A stretch of 61,711 nt of DNA from an uncultured Oscillibacter sp. (lineage in GTDB: Bacteria; Bacillota; Clostridia; Oscillospirales; Oscillospiraceae): contig CAJUQM010000012.1 in the NCBI GenBank assembly GCA_910588005.1, positions 1 to 61,711 on the forward strand. The letters run 5' to 3'. The notes below the pieces were generated by a model. The model ran no database searches. It worked only from the letters and a program-made list of their open reading frames with translations, and was not told the origin of the DNA. The translations under genes and the position numbers were made by a program. Positions 27,912 through 36,516 of this stretch are shown piece by piece (within the stretch, counting starts at the first letter, position 1; each line of letters begins with the position of its first letter).

Positions 27912-28642
27912 GGTTTTGCCTCGTAGCCCCGGGGGGTGACCATCCGGCCGCAGACCGCCTGGGTGGCGCTGCTGCCGATGAACACAGTGGTGAACATGTC
28001 CACCGCCTCCTCCCGCAGTTCCCCCAATGTCAGAATCCGGTGCTCCTGCCCCTCCCGGCCGATTTTCCGCACCCAGCCGCAGACGGTCTCAGGTCCCTTT
28101 TCCTGCAGAAGGATTTCACAGGCCCGCCGCAGATAGTCCGCCCGTTTTTTGGAGGACGGATTATAAAGGCAGATGGAAAAATCTCCCTTTGCCGCACAGA
28201 GAAGACGGGTTTCAATGGTCTCCCAGGGGGTCAGCAGGTCCGACAGAGAGATGATGCAGAAGTCGTGCATCAGCGGCGCGCCCAGAACCGCCCCGCCGGA
28301 GAGGGCGGCGGTGACGCCGGGGACGACCTCCACCTCCACCTCCGGGAATTCGGGACAGAGCTGGAGAAGGGGACCGGCCATGCCGTATACCCCGGCGTCG
28401 CCGCTGCACAGCATGGCGGCTGTCCGCCCGCTTCGGGCAATCTCCATGGCCTGGCGGCAGCGCTCCCGCTCCCGGGTCATGGGGGTGGTGAAGATCTCCT
28501 TGTCCGGGTATAGGGACCGGATCAGGCTGATATATACCGTATAGCCGCACAGCACCTCCGCCCGGTCCAGAGCCGCCCGGGCCTGTGGAGTGATCTGTTC
28601 CGCGCCGCCCGGGCCGATGCCCACCACATAGACTTTATTCAT
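27899..28642 (-). CDS. cbiH: Cobalt-precorrin-3 C17-methyltransferase
   Basis: 247 residues. Tetrapyrrole methylase fold: VVGIGPGGAEQITPQARAAL at the N-terminus, then CGYTVYISLIRSLYPDKEIFTT and MLCSGDAGVYGMAGPLLQ. It performs the ring-contracting C17 methylation. No fused C-terminal domain is present. It overlaps cbiG by eight bases. Confidence 0.94.
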   Translation of the reverse strand: MNKVYVVGIGPGGAEQITPQARAALDRAEVLCGYTVYISLIRSLYPDKEIFTTPMTRERERCRQAMEIARSGRTAAMLCSGDAGVYGMAGPLLQLCPEFPEVEVEVVPGVTAALSGGAVLGAPLMHDFCIISLSDLLTPWETIETRLLCAAKGDFSICLYNPSSKKRADYLRRACEILLQEKGPETVCGWVRKIGREGQEHRILTLGELREEAVDMFTTVFIGSSATQAVCGRMVTPRGYEAKPCGC

Positions 28643-29630
28643 TCCGCCATCTCCAATCCGGGGAGAAAGGGACCAGGGCCGCAGCCACCGTGACGCCGTC
28701 TCCCGTCTGTTTTTTCACAAGCAGTTCTCCGCCGCTGCCGAGGACCGCGCTCCGCTCGCAGACATTGTCCGCCCCGGTGACGCTCCGCACAAATTCCGAG
28801 GAGGAGAAGGTCCCCTCCACGGCCTGAAGCGCCTGGGCGGAGAAGGTCTTAAAGGCAAAGCCGTGGGCTTTGCAGAAGGCCAGAAGCCCCGGCTCTTTTT
28901 CCTTGAGATCCACGCTGCAAACCCCGCAAAAGGCCAGAGGATCCAGACCGGCGGATTCCAGAAGGGTGGAGAAGGCGTTCTCCAGAGCCGTTTGAGAAGT
29001 TCCTCTTTTGCAGCCTACGCCCAGCACGGCGATGGCGGGGACCAGGTGCAGGACATCCCCCTTTTCCCGGTGAATGGACAGCAGCGCGTCGCAGCCCTCC
29101 GGTGTGGTTAGGAACGTCTCCTCCGGCGCTTTGCCCGTAATAGGCCAGGGGCTGTAAATACCGATTTTTTCGCCGGAGAGCACCTTGGAAGAGACGCGGC
29201 GGATGGCCGCCGGATTTCGGACGCGGCAGCCCTGCCGCCTGGCCCACTCGTCTATGGCAAATAGCTGCCGGACGTCGGTGGCGGTTGTAATCACCGGCTC
29301 CGCGCCGCAGAGAGCGGCAATCCTGCGGGCCAGGTCATTGGCTCCGCCCAGATGGCCGCTGAGAATGGGAACCGCAAAATGCCCACCCTCGTCAACCACC
29401 ACCACCGCCGGATCAACGGCCTTATGGCGCACATGGGGGGCGATGGCCCGCACGGCGATTCCCGCCGCCCCCACAAATACCAGCGCTTCGGACGTCCTCC
29501 AGGCGGAGGCGGTCCAAACCTCCAGGCCCGGAGAGCCGCCGCAGCGGGCCGCCTCGCCGCCCAGCTCCCCTGCCAGGCGCTGGGCCAGACTGTGGCCCCG
29601 GTCCGTAAAGGCCAGCAGGCGGATATTCAT
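28635..29630 (-). CDS. cbiG: Cobalt-precorrin-5A hydrolase
   Basis: 331 residues. It opens the delta-lactone of cobalt-precorrin-5A, losing acetaldehyde, the step that marks the anaerobic pathway. The N-terminal domain has FVGAAGIAVRAIAPHVRHKAVD and a long central region (VVDEGGHFAVPILSGHLGGAND). The C-terminal domain starts at VLGVGCKRGTSQTALENAF. It overlaps cbiF by four bases. Confidence 0.94.
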   Translation of the reverse strand: MNIRLLAFTDRGHSLAQRLAGELGGEAARCGGSPGLEVWTASAWRTSEALVFVGAAGIAVRAIAPHVRHKAVDPAVVVVDEGGHFAVPILSGHLGGANDLARRIAALCGAEPVITTATDVRQLFAIDEWARRQGCRVRNPAAIRRVSSKVLSGEKIGIYSPWPITGKAPEETFLTTPEGCDALLSIHREKGDVLHLVPAIAVLGVGCKRGTSQTALENAFSTLLESAGLDPLAFCGVCSVDLKEKEPGLLAFCKAHGFAFKTFSAQALQAVEGTFSSSEFVRSVTGADNVCERSAVLGSGGELLVKKQTGDGVTVAAALVPFSPDWRWRNE

Positions 29631-30382
29631 CGGCTGGCCTCCCGAAACTCCGTGGAGAAGGAGGGATTGTAGAGCTGGCTGCGCTGGTAGTCCGGCGCCA
29701 GAAAGCTGCCCACCAGGACCAGGGCCGTTTTACGGATGTTGTGCTTCCGGCCTGTCTCCGCCAGGGTATCTACAGTGCAGCGGACGACTTTTTCCTCAGG
29801 CCAGGTGGCCTTGTATACCAGCGCAGCCGGGGTGGAGGCCGTATAGGCCCCTTTTAAAAGCTCCGCCTGAAGCTCTTCCAGCATTCCGGCGGACAAAAAG
29901 ATCACCATGCTGGCGCCGTGGGCCGCCCAGGCGGCGATGGCCTCCCGCTCCGGCACCGGGGTGCGCCCCGCCATGCGGGTGATGACCACCGACTGGCTCA
30001 CGCCCGGCAAGGTGTACTCGGCCTGGACGGCGGCGGCCGCTCCGCAGAAGCTGGAGACCCCCGGCGTATCGTCATAGGGAATGCCCAGGCTGTCAAGGGC
30101 GTCCATCTGCTCCCGGATGGCCCCGTAGAGGCAGGGGTCGCCTGTGTGGAGGCGGACGGTGGTTCCGCCCGCTCTTTCCGCCGCCTCTATCACGGCGAGG
30201 ACCTGCTCCAGAGTCATTTCAGCGCTGTTATAAATGGCGCAGTCCGTCTTGCAGAGTGCTAGCAGCGCCGGGTTTACCAGGCTGCCGGCATAGATGACGG
30301 TGTCCGCCGTTTTTAAAAGCTCCGCGCCCCGGAGAGTGATGAGGTCCGGCGCTCCGGGACCCGCTCCCACAAAGTGTACCAT
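29627..30382 (-). CDS. cbiF: Cobalt-precorrin-4 C11-methyltransferase
   Basis: 251 residues. Starts MVHFVGAGPGAPDLITLRGAELL, with VRLHTGDPCLYGAIREQMDAL and DDTPGVSSFCGAAAAVQAEYTLPGV, which identify CbiF/CobM. It lies 4 bases downstream of cbiL and overlaps cbiG. Confidence 0.95.
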   Translation of the reverse strand: MVHFVGAGPGAPDLITLRGAELLKTADTVIYAGSLVNPALLALCKTDCAIYNSAEMTLEQVLAVIEAAERAGGTTVRLHTGDPCLYGAIREQMDALDSLGIPYDDTPGVSSFCGAAAAVQAEYTLPGVSQSVVITRMAGRTPVPEREAIAAWAAHGASMVIFLSAGMLEELQAELLKGAYTASTPAALVYKATWPEEKVVRCTVDTLAETGRKHNIRKTALVLVGSFLAPDYQRSQLYNPSFSTEFREASR

Positions 30383-30386
30383 AAGC

Positions 30387-31079
30387 TCACTCCTTTACGA
30401 TAACGGTGGCGAAATATCCCGTGTCCTCCGGCAGCTGTGAGAGATCCCGGCAGACCTGCTCCGTGGGCAGACCGCAGTCGCGGACCATGGCGGATCGCTC
30501 CAGCAGCCCCTTTTGCCGCAGGATTTGCGCGGCTTGGGGGAGCTGCCGCCCGGACTTCATCAGCACTTTGGAGCCGGGAAAGTCCAGCTGCCCGGCCAGA
30601 GAGCCGCCTCCGGGGAGAATGTGAAGAGGGGCAGAGGCGGTGGTGAGGCTGAGTCCCAAGCGGGCCGCTACGGCGCAGAAGCTGGGCACGCCGGGGATCA
30701 TTACGGCCTCATACCCGTCTGCGGTGAGGATGTCCATCAAATAGCCGAAGGTGGCGTAGATGGACACGTCTCCCAGGTTCAGCATGGCCACATCCCGCCC
30801 TGCCGTCAGATGGGCCGCAATGGCTGAAGCCGAGCGCAGGTGGGATTCGTGGAGGACGGTACGGTCCCGGGACATGGTGAAGTCCAGGGGTAAAATGGTT
30901 TTATGCTCCAGGGGCATGGCACTGCGGACAATATCCAGGGCCAGCATTTCGCCGCTTTTGGTCCGGGGAGCCGCGATGACCGGGCAGAGATCCAGTACCC
31001 GGAGGGCCTTTAGCGTCAGCAGCTCCGGATCGCCGGGGCCGACGCCCACGCCGTAGAATACACCTCGCCTCATCTCCAT
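30387..31079 (-). CDS. cbiL: Cobalt-precorrin-2 C20-methyltransferase
   Basis: 230 residues. GVGVGPGDPELLTLKALRVLD, MLNLGDVSIYATFGYLMD and MIPGVPSFCAVAARLGLSL identify CbiL/CobI. The start is either the ATG at 31079 or the ATG at 31073 that overlaps the cbiD stop (ATGA); the frame is open to 31160 but that part lies in cbiD. Confidence 0.94.
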   Translation of the reverse strand: MEMRRGVFYGVGVGPGDPELLTLKALRVLDLCPVIAAPRTKSGEMLALDIVRSAMPLEHKTILPLDFTMSRDRTVLHESHLRSASAIAAHLTAGRDVAMLNLGDVSIYATFGYLMDILTADGYEAVMIPGVPSFCAVAARLGLSLTTASAPLHILPGGGSLAGQLDFPGSKVLMKSGRQLPQAAQILRQKGLLERSAMVRDCGLPTEQVCRDLSQLPEDTGYFATVIVKE

Positions 31080-32209
31080 GACTCCATGATCTCCTTTACA
31101 GTTTCGGTCTGACCCAGGGGGCCGTATACGTTGGAAAACAAAATCACGCCCACCTGGCATCTCCCGCCGGTCCGGCGGATTAGATGGCGGGAGATGGCGG
31201 AGAGCATGCTGCGCAGCACCGCCTCCCGTAGGCCGGCCTCATCCAAAATGGCGATACAGCCGTCGGAGGAGGCGGCGTCCATCAGGCTTCGGCACACCGC
31301 CGGGGAGGCGCCGCACACCGCCGCGTGGGCGCAGAACAGCTCCGTCCGGCAGCCGGCGTAGCGGCTGTGGGTATTCATGATGCCGCCGGAGAGCTTCCCC
31401 AGTTTGCCGATGTGGCCCGCCAGCAGAACGGTCTCAAACCCCGACCCGGCACAGGCGTCCAGGGCGTCGCCAATAAAATTGGAGCATTTTACAACAGGGA
31501 CGCCCAGCCTGTCCAGCCCCTGTGCGCGGAGGAAGTCCACACCGTAATTTCCCGGCGTCAGAATGACGCGGCGGCTACCCTGGGCCGCAGCCTGACGGAT
31601 CTCCAGGGTTACGGTGTCCGCCAGGGCCTGGAGGCTCATGGGTTCTACAATGCCGGAGGTTCCCAGGATGGAGATGCCGCCCACGATGCCAAGCTCTGGA
31701 TTGAAGGTCTTTTCCGCAAGCCGGCTGCCGCCGGGGACGGAAATGGTCACCCGCAGTCCGCCGTGATAGTTTTGTTCGCCGCATACCGCCAGAACCGCCT
31801 GACGGATCATCTGCCGGGGAACGCGGTTGATGGCGGCGGCTCCCATCGGCTGGTCCAGGCCGGGCTTTGTCACCCGTCCCACGCCCGGGCCGCCGTCTAT
31901 GGCGATGCCGGGGCCGTTTTGAAACGCCGCCTGGGCAAAAATCAGCGCCCCGGCAGTGACGTCGATATCGTCTCCGGCGTCCTTGCGGACGGCGCAGGAG
32001 GCCCAGTCCTCTCTCAGGCGGCACTCCTCCAGGGGAACTTTTACGGTGATCCCCTTGGGGGTCTCCAGAGAGACGGAGGGGGGAGGGGCGCCGGTCAACA
32101 GCAGCCGGGCGGCTCCCGCCGCCGCCAGCGCCGCGCAGACCCCGGTGGTGTAGCCGCAGCGCAGCCGTCTGCCACCGGAGAAGATGTAATGCTCAAATCC
32201 GGCGCTCAT
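31070..32209 (-). CDS. cbiD: Cobalt-precorrin-5B C1-methyltransferase
   Basis: 379 residues, full length. RLRCGYTTGVCAALAAAGAARLL at the N-terminus, DPGDDID-type segment VRKDAGDDIDVTAGALI, and GTSGIVEPMSLQALADT and AGHIGKLGKLSGGIMNTHSRYA are family marks. It overlaps the upstream ABC ATPase gene by four bases. Confidence 0.95.
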   Translation of the reverse strand: MSAGFEHYIFSGGRRLRCGYTTGVCAALAAAGAARLLLTGAPPPSVSLETPKGITVKVPLEECRLREDWASCAVRKDAGDDIDVTAGALIFAQAAFQNGPGIAIDGGPGVGRVTKPGLDQPMGAAAINRVPRQMIRQAVLAVCGEQNYHGGLRVTISVPGGSRLAEKTFNPELGIVGGISILGTSGIVEPMSLQALADTVTLEIRQAAAQGSRRVILTPGNYGVDFLRAQGLDRLGVPVVKCSNFIGDALDACAGSGFETVLLAGHIGKLGKLSGGIMNTHSRYAGCRTELFCAHAAVCGASPAVCRSLMDAASSDGCIAILDEAGLREAVLRSMLSAISRHLIRRTGGRCQVGVILFSNVYGPLGQTETVKEIMESWR

Positions 32210-33297
32210 GCCAGTTTTCCCGCCCTTTCCGCCAGCTCCTTGAGAAGCAGGTTTTTTTCATTCATGGGGCCGAAACCGGAGAGAGGGCAGAGGACCTTTT
32301 CGCACGAGTCCAGCATGTCCGCCGCCCGACGGAACGCCTCATCCCCGATGGGCGCAAAGGCCTGTTCAAAGACCACTTTTGAGGCCAGGGCCTGGGCCAC
32401 CGGGTAGTCCAGGTCGTTTTTGTGCAGCACTCCCGCGGCAAAGGGAATTCCCTGGCGCTGGAGGCGGCGGTAGAGGGCGATGCCGCTTCCTCCGCCTCCG
32501 ATGACGAACACCCGGGGCGCTCCGCCGGGAGACTCCAGCTCCAGGCAGCCAAAATCCGGGTTGTAGCTGCCGCGGACGGCGTCATACAGCTCCAGGATAT
32601 ACCCGCCGGAGAAGATCTCCTCCGGCGGACCACAGCGCTCGATGGCGTGGTTGTGGACGCAGGCCACACGGTCGGAGATTTTTTGCGCCAGGTCCAGCTC
32701 GTGGAGGGACATCAGAACCGCCAGGCCCCGGCGGCGCACCATGTCCTTTAAGATGGAGAGCAGCTCCAGCTTGTAACGGATATCCAAAAAGGAGGTGGGT
32801 TCATCCAGCACGATGACCTCCGGCTCCTGGCAGATCGCCCGGGCCAGGAGAATTCGCTGGCGCTGTCCGTCGCTGATCTGGGAGAAATCCCGGTCCGCCA
32901 GATCCTCTCCGTGGACCAGGGCCAAAGCCTCGTCCACTTTTTCCCAGTCCTCCGCCGTTAAAAGTCCCAGCTTTCCGGTATAGGGATACCGTCCGGTGGC
33001 TGTCACGTCCCGGCAGGTCATCAGCTCCGGATGGACCCGGTCCGTCATCAGGACGGAGAGCCGTTTGGCGGTTTCCAAAGCCGTCATGCGGTCCATGGGG
33101 CGGCCGTCCAGATACACCGCGCCCCGAATGGGGCTGATCTGGCGGATGACGCTTCTCAAAATGGTGGATTTGCCGGAGCCGTTGGGACCGATCAGGGTCA
33201 TAATCTCTCCCCGGCGAAGGTGAAGGCAGATGTCTTCAATGAGAACTTGGCCGCTGTAGCCCACAGCCAGATTTTCTGTGTATAAGGCGTCCTGCAT
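32206..33297 (-). CDS. Cobalamin/iron-type ABC importer ATPase with C-terminal extension
   Basis: 363 residues. The first 255 or so are a FecE/BtuD ATPase: Walker A GPNGSGKST, signature ISDGQRQRILLARAI (SDGQ rather than SGGQ), Walker B VIVLDEPTSFLD. The last 100 residues are an added domain starting VFVIGGGGSGIALYRRLQRQG and ending LSGFGPMNEKNLLLKELAERA. It looks like a Rossmann-type fold and is absent from ordinary BtuD. Within the operon it pairs with the permease and binding protein upstream, so corrinoid import is likely; siderophore or cobalt-tetrapyrrole import is possible. Confidence 0.88.
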   Translation of the reverse strand: MQDALYTENLAVGYSGQVLIEDICLHLRRGEIMTLIGPNGSGKSTILRSVIRQISPIRGAVYLDGRPMDRMTALETAKRLSVLMTDRVHPELMTCRDVTATGRYPYTGKLGLLTAEDWEKVDEALALVHGEDLADRDFSQISDGQRQRILLARAICQEPEVIVLDEPTSFLDIRYKLELLSILKDMVRRRGLAVLMSLHELDLAQKISDRVACVHNHAIERCGPPEEIFSGGYILELYDAVRGSYNPDFGCLELESPGGAPRVFVIGGGGSGIALYRRLQRQGIPFAAGVLHKNDLDYPVAQALASKVVFEQAFAPIGDEAFRRAADMLDSCEKVLCPLSGFGPMNEKNLLLKELAERAGKLA

Positions 33298-33316
33298 CCG
33301 CCGTGCCTCCTCTGTT

Positions 33317-34333
33317 TTACAGGTTTTTTCCGCGTTGAAAGACCATCATATAGATCACGACAGGAGCACCAAAGACGGCGGTGACGGAGCTGATGCTGAC
33401 CTCCGTAGGGGCAAAGGCCGTTCGGGCGATGAGATCGCAGAACAGGCAGAACACCGCGCCGCCAAAAAAACAGGCGGGGATGATCAAGAGGGGCTTTGCG
33501 GTGCGGAACAGGCTTTTGACCAGGTGGGGCACGGCGATGCCCACAAAGGAAATCGGACCGGCAAAGGCCGTGACGCACGCGGAGAGAACGCTGGAGAGCA
33601 GAATCAGAGCCAGACGGAAGGCCCTGATGTTGACGCCCATGTTCTGGGCGTATACCTCTCCCATCTGATAGGCTCCGATGGGCTTGGAGAGAAAAAAGGC
33701 CATTGCCATGGCAATTCCCACCACTGCCGCCATCACCGCAACACTGTCCCAATAGATGCCGGAGAAGCTACCCATGGACCAGTTGTGGAGATTGACAATG
33801 TTGGAATCCTCTGCGAAAGTGACGGCAAAGTCCGTGACGGCAGAGCAGATATACCCGATCATCACACCGCAGACCACCAGCATGCTCATCCGTTTGACCC
33901 GCTGGGAGATCAGCAGAATGAAACCCATGGAGAGCATGGCCCCCACAAAAGCTGCGCCGATCAGCGCCGCCGAGCTTGCCGCCAGACCCCGGCTCAGCAG
34001 GGAGATCATAACCAGGGACACCACTAGCTTGGCCCCGGAGGAGATGCCCAATACAAAGGGTCCGGCAATGGGATTGGCGAAGAAGGTCTGGAGAAGAAAG
34101 CCGGAGACGGACAGTCCGCCGCCCAGGATGACGGCGGCGCAGATGCGGGGAAGACGGAGCGTACGCACGATGCCGAACTCCGTGCTGCCGTCAGAGGGGC
34201 TGAAGAGGATGCGGAGAATCTCCGCCCCGGAGAGGGATACGCTGCCGGCGTTGATGTTCCAAACCACCAGAAGCGCTAGAAGAACGAACAGTAAGAAAAA
34301 AGAACTCCAATAGCGGGGGCGGGCTTTCTTCAT
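33317..34333 (-). CDS. FecCD/BtuC-type ABC importer permease
   Basis: 338 residues with about ten hydrophobic segments and the family signatures GGGLSVSGFLLQTFFANPIAGPFVLGISSGA and FAGPISFVGIAVPHLVKSLF. The ATG at 34333 is used because earlier in-frame codons lie in the binding-protein gene. With its neighbours it forms a complete BtuFCD-like importer inside the cobalamin operon. Confidence 0.93.
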   Translation of the reverse strand: MKKARPRYWSSFFLLFVLLALLVVWNINAGSVSLSGAEILRILFSPSDGSTEFGIVRTLRLPRICAAVILGGGLSVSGFLLQTFFANPIAGPFVLGISSGAKLVVSLVMISLLSRGLAASSAALIGAAFVGAMLSMGFILLISQRVKRMSMLVVCGVMIGYICSAVTDFAVTFAEDSNIVNLHNWSMGSFSGIYWDSVAVMAAVVGIAMAMAFFLSKPIGAYQMGEVYAQNMGVNIRAFRLALILLSSVLSACVTAFAGPISFVGIAVPHLVKSLFRTAKPLLIIPACFFGGAVFCLFCDLIARTAFAPTEVSISSVTAVFGAPVVIYMMVFQRGKNL

Positions 34334-34347
34334 GGTCTCCGCCTCCG

Positions 34348-35499
34348 TCAGTCCAGATGGTGCAGGTAGGTCAACCCGCCGTCCTCTCCGGAGAGGACGG
34401 TGTGCAGGTCCGTGATCAGGTCCCCGAGGCCCAGGCTCTCCTGAAAGAGGTTTTTCCCGGTGCACCAGACGTTTCCCTCCCGCACGGCTTTAAAGTCCGC
34501 CAGAACGCCGCTCTTTTCCAGCAGCTGGTCCACAGTTTGCAGCTCGCCGTCGATGGCGCTGTTGTAGATCAATATGTCGGCGTTCCGGGCACCCTCGTAA
34601 AAGGACTCCATCTGCATGTTCATGGTGGATTTGGCTCCCTCCTCGCTCTCTAGGTCCGAAAAGGCATAGACGCCTCCGGCCAGGCCGATGGACTTTGCAA
34701 TATAGTCCCCAGAGCGCCGCACGTTCACCGCTCCGGTGGAGGTGATGTAGAAAAAGGCAACGGTCTTGCCGGTGTTCTCCTGCTCCAGAATGGGGGTCAG
34801 GCGCTCTATAAGACCGTCGAAATAGGCTGCGGATTCGGCCTCTTTTCCCAGCAGCGAGGCGTAGAGCTTGATCCACTCCATACGGCCCAGGGGATGGCTT
34901 TCGTAGCTGGAACGCTCCACCAAAACCGGAATGCCAAGCCGCTCCAGCTGCTCTTTGACCTCCGGCGTGTGGTAGATCATGGTGGATTCCACCGCCAGGT
35001 CGCATTCCAGGTCCAGAATGCGCTCGTAGTCCGGGGCGCCGTACTTCCCGGCGTACACCATGCGCCCCGCCTCTATCGCCTCCCGGGCCTCCTCAATGTA
35101 CCAGCCAGAGGCGTCCAGCCCGGCGAGAGTGACGGCGTCGATGGCGTCCAGCTGCCGGAAGAGGTCCATGGCGGAGGTGGCCACCAGATAGATGCTCTCC
35201 AGGGGCTGGCGCAGCACCGTCACCTCCTCCGGAACGCCGGCGGGGACCTCCGCGCCCGCCGGTACCACCAGGTAGCGGTTTCCGTCTCCGATAGCAATCC
35301 TCTGATAGCCGCCGGCGCAGTAATCCACGGAGAACTGCTCCGCAAAGAGAAGCTCTAAGCTGTGGTCATATTCCAGAGTGTCCCAGGAGAGTTCCGGCAG
35401 CGTTTCCGGCGCGTTTGCCGTCTGGCCGCAGCCGCACAGAGCCAGCAGAGACAGCAGTGCGGCAAACCCCAGAAGGGGAAGGCGTCTCACAGTGGTCAT
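34348..35499 (-). CDS. ABC importer substrate-binding lipoprotein (BtuF-like)
   Basis: 383 residues. Signal with lipobox LCGC near residue 24 (LLALCGCGQTAN). The helical-backbone binding-protein fold is suggested by YQRIAIGDGNRYLVVPAG, VTVLRQPLESIYLVATSAMDLFRQLDAIDAVTLAG, and the late SGVLADFKAVREGNVWCTGKNLFQESLGLGDLI, typical of periplasmic-binding class III proteins. It overlaps the start of the upstream lipoprotein gene. Probably captures corrinoid at the cell surface. Confidence 0.88.
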   Translation of the reverse strand: MTTVRRLPLLGFAALLSLLALCGCGQTANAPETLPELSWDTLEYDHSLELLFAEQFSVDYCAGGYQRIAIGDGNRYLVVPAGAEVPAGVPEEVTVLRQPLESIYLVATSAMDLFRQLDAIDAVTLAGLDASGWYIEEAREAIEAGRMVYAGKYGAPDYERILDLECDLAVESTMIYHTPEVKEQLERLGIPVLVERSSYESHPLGRMEWIKLYASLLGKEAESAAYFDGLIERLTPILEQENTGKTVAFFYITSTGAVNVRRSGDYIAKSIGLAGGVYAFSDLESEEGAKSTMNMQMESFYEGARNADILIYNSAIDGELQTVDQLLEKSGVLADFKAVREGNVWCTGKNLFQESLGLGDLITDLHTVLSGEDGGLTYLHHLD

Positions 35500-36425
35500 G
35501 ACACCTTTTCAACGGTGGCGGAGTCGAAGAACAGGGTGTACTCGATCTCGTGGGGGGTGCTCATGGCGGTGGTGTCGGCGTAGACCACCAGATTCCGGTT
35601 AAAGAACTCCACCGGGATCTCAAAGGTGGAATTGCCCTCGCTGTTCAGGGGGAGGAACTTCTCCTCGCCGATCCGCATGTAGTCGTAGTTGGAGCTGCTC
35701 CAGGCAACAGTGGCATAGGCCGCGCCGTCCTCAATCCGCAGCGGAGCGGGGGAATCCACCTTGGCCTTGCCGGAGCCGCCCTCCAGCCGGACGGACACGG
35801 TATAGCTGCCATCGGAGAGGTTTAGACTCTCCGCGGTGGCAAAGAACCCCTCCCGGAAGGCCTCCGAAGGCAGGGAATCTGCCCGGAAGACCAGGGTGCG
35901 GTCATACCACATCTCCTTTTTTTTGCTGAAGGCCGCACAGTTTACGCCCATGTCCAACGCCTCCACCGGGAGGGTAAAGGTGTGGGCACCCTCGTCATCC
36001 TCGGCATAGGGGATCAGGGCGCTCTCCTCCGCCTGGGCGGCCTCCCCGCCCGTTCCGGGGAATATGTAGAGATAACCCTTTCCGCCCATGTGCATCACGG
36101 CGGTCATTTGGCCGTCCGCCACAGTCAGCTCACAGGCGGTGATATTGAACATGGAGGAGCTGGAATCCACCGTGACGGCATAGGTGCCGTCCTGGAGGGC
36201 GCCGGCGGAGACGGGTACCATACTCGGGTCCACCACGTCCTTCACCGGGGCCATTTGGCCGGCGGAGGCCACTTCGGATTGGGGGGGGGCCGGGACCTCC
36301 GGCTCCCCTGCGGGAGGCGGCGTCTCCGCCTGGGTGGGGGGATTGCCGGCCGCTGCGCCGCAGCCGGCGGCCAGCAGGGCGGTGAGAAGCAGAGAGAGGA
36401 GCAGTAAAATCAATTTTTTCATCAT
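35496..36425 (-). CDS. Lipoprotein with two beta-rich repeat domains, unknown function
   Basis: 309 residues from the ATG at 36425, preceded by GGAGGTCCTC. Lipobox LLAAGCG, then a Pro/Glu-rich linker. Two related domains follow: one opening DGTYAVTVDSSSSMFNITACEL (about residues 80-200) and one opening DGSYTVSVRLEGGSGKAKVD (about 210-309). The second ends in an extended strand-rich VVYADTTAMSTPHEIEYTLFF. The shape recalls surface tetrapyrrole-binding modules, but I could not confirm a known family. It lies between cbiK and the importer under the cobalamin riboswitch, so a role in handling cobalt, tetrapyrrole or corrinoid outside the cell is likely. Confidence 0.7.
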   Translation of the reverse strand: MMKKLILLLLSLLLTALLAAGCGAAAGNPPTQAETPPPAGEPEVPAPPQSEVASAGQMAPVKDVVDPSMVPVSAGALQDGTYAVTVDSSSSMFNITACELTVADGQMTAVMHMGGKGYLYIFPGTGGEAAQAEESALIPYAEDDEGAHTFTLPVEALDMGVNCAAFSKKKEMWYDRTLVFRADSLPSEAFREGFFATAESLNLSDGSYTVSVRLEGGSGKAKVDSPAPLRIEDGAAYATVAWSSSNYDYMRIGEEKFLPLNSEGNSTFEIPVEFFNRNLVVYADTTAMSTPHEIEYTLFFDSATVEKVS

Positions 36426-36516
36426 GAGGACCTCCGTGATTTGTACGGCAGGCCGGAGAGAGGGGGTCCGGCCTGCCGCGTAATGTGACCATGTATGGGG
36501 TTCAAGGGGAGAGGTT

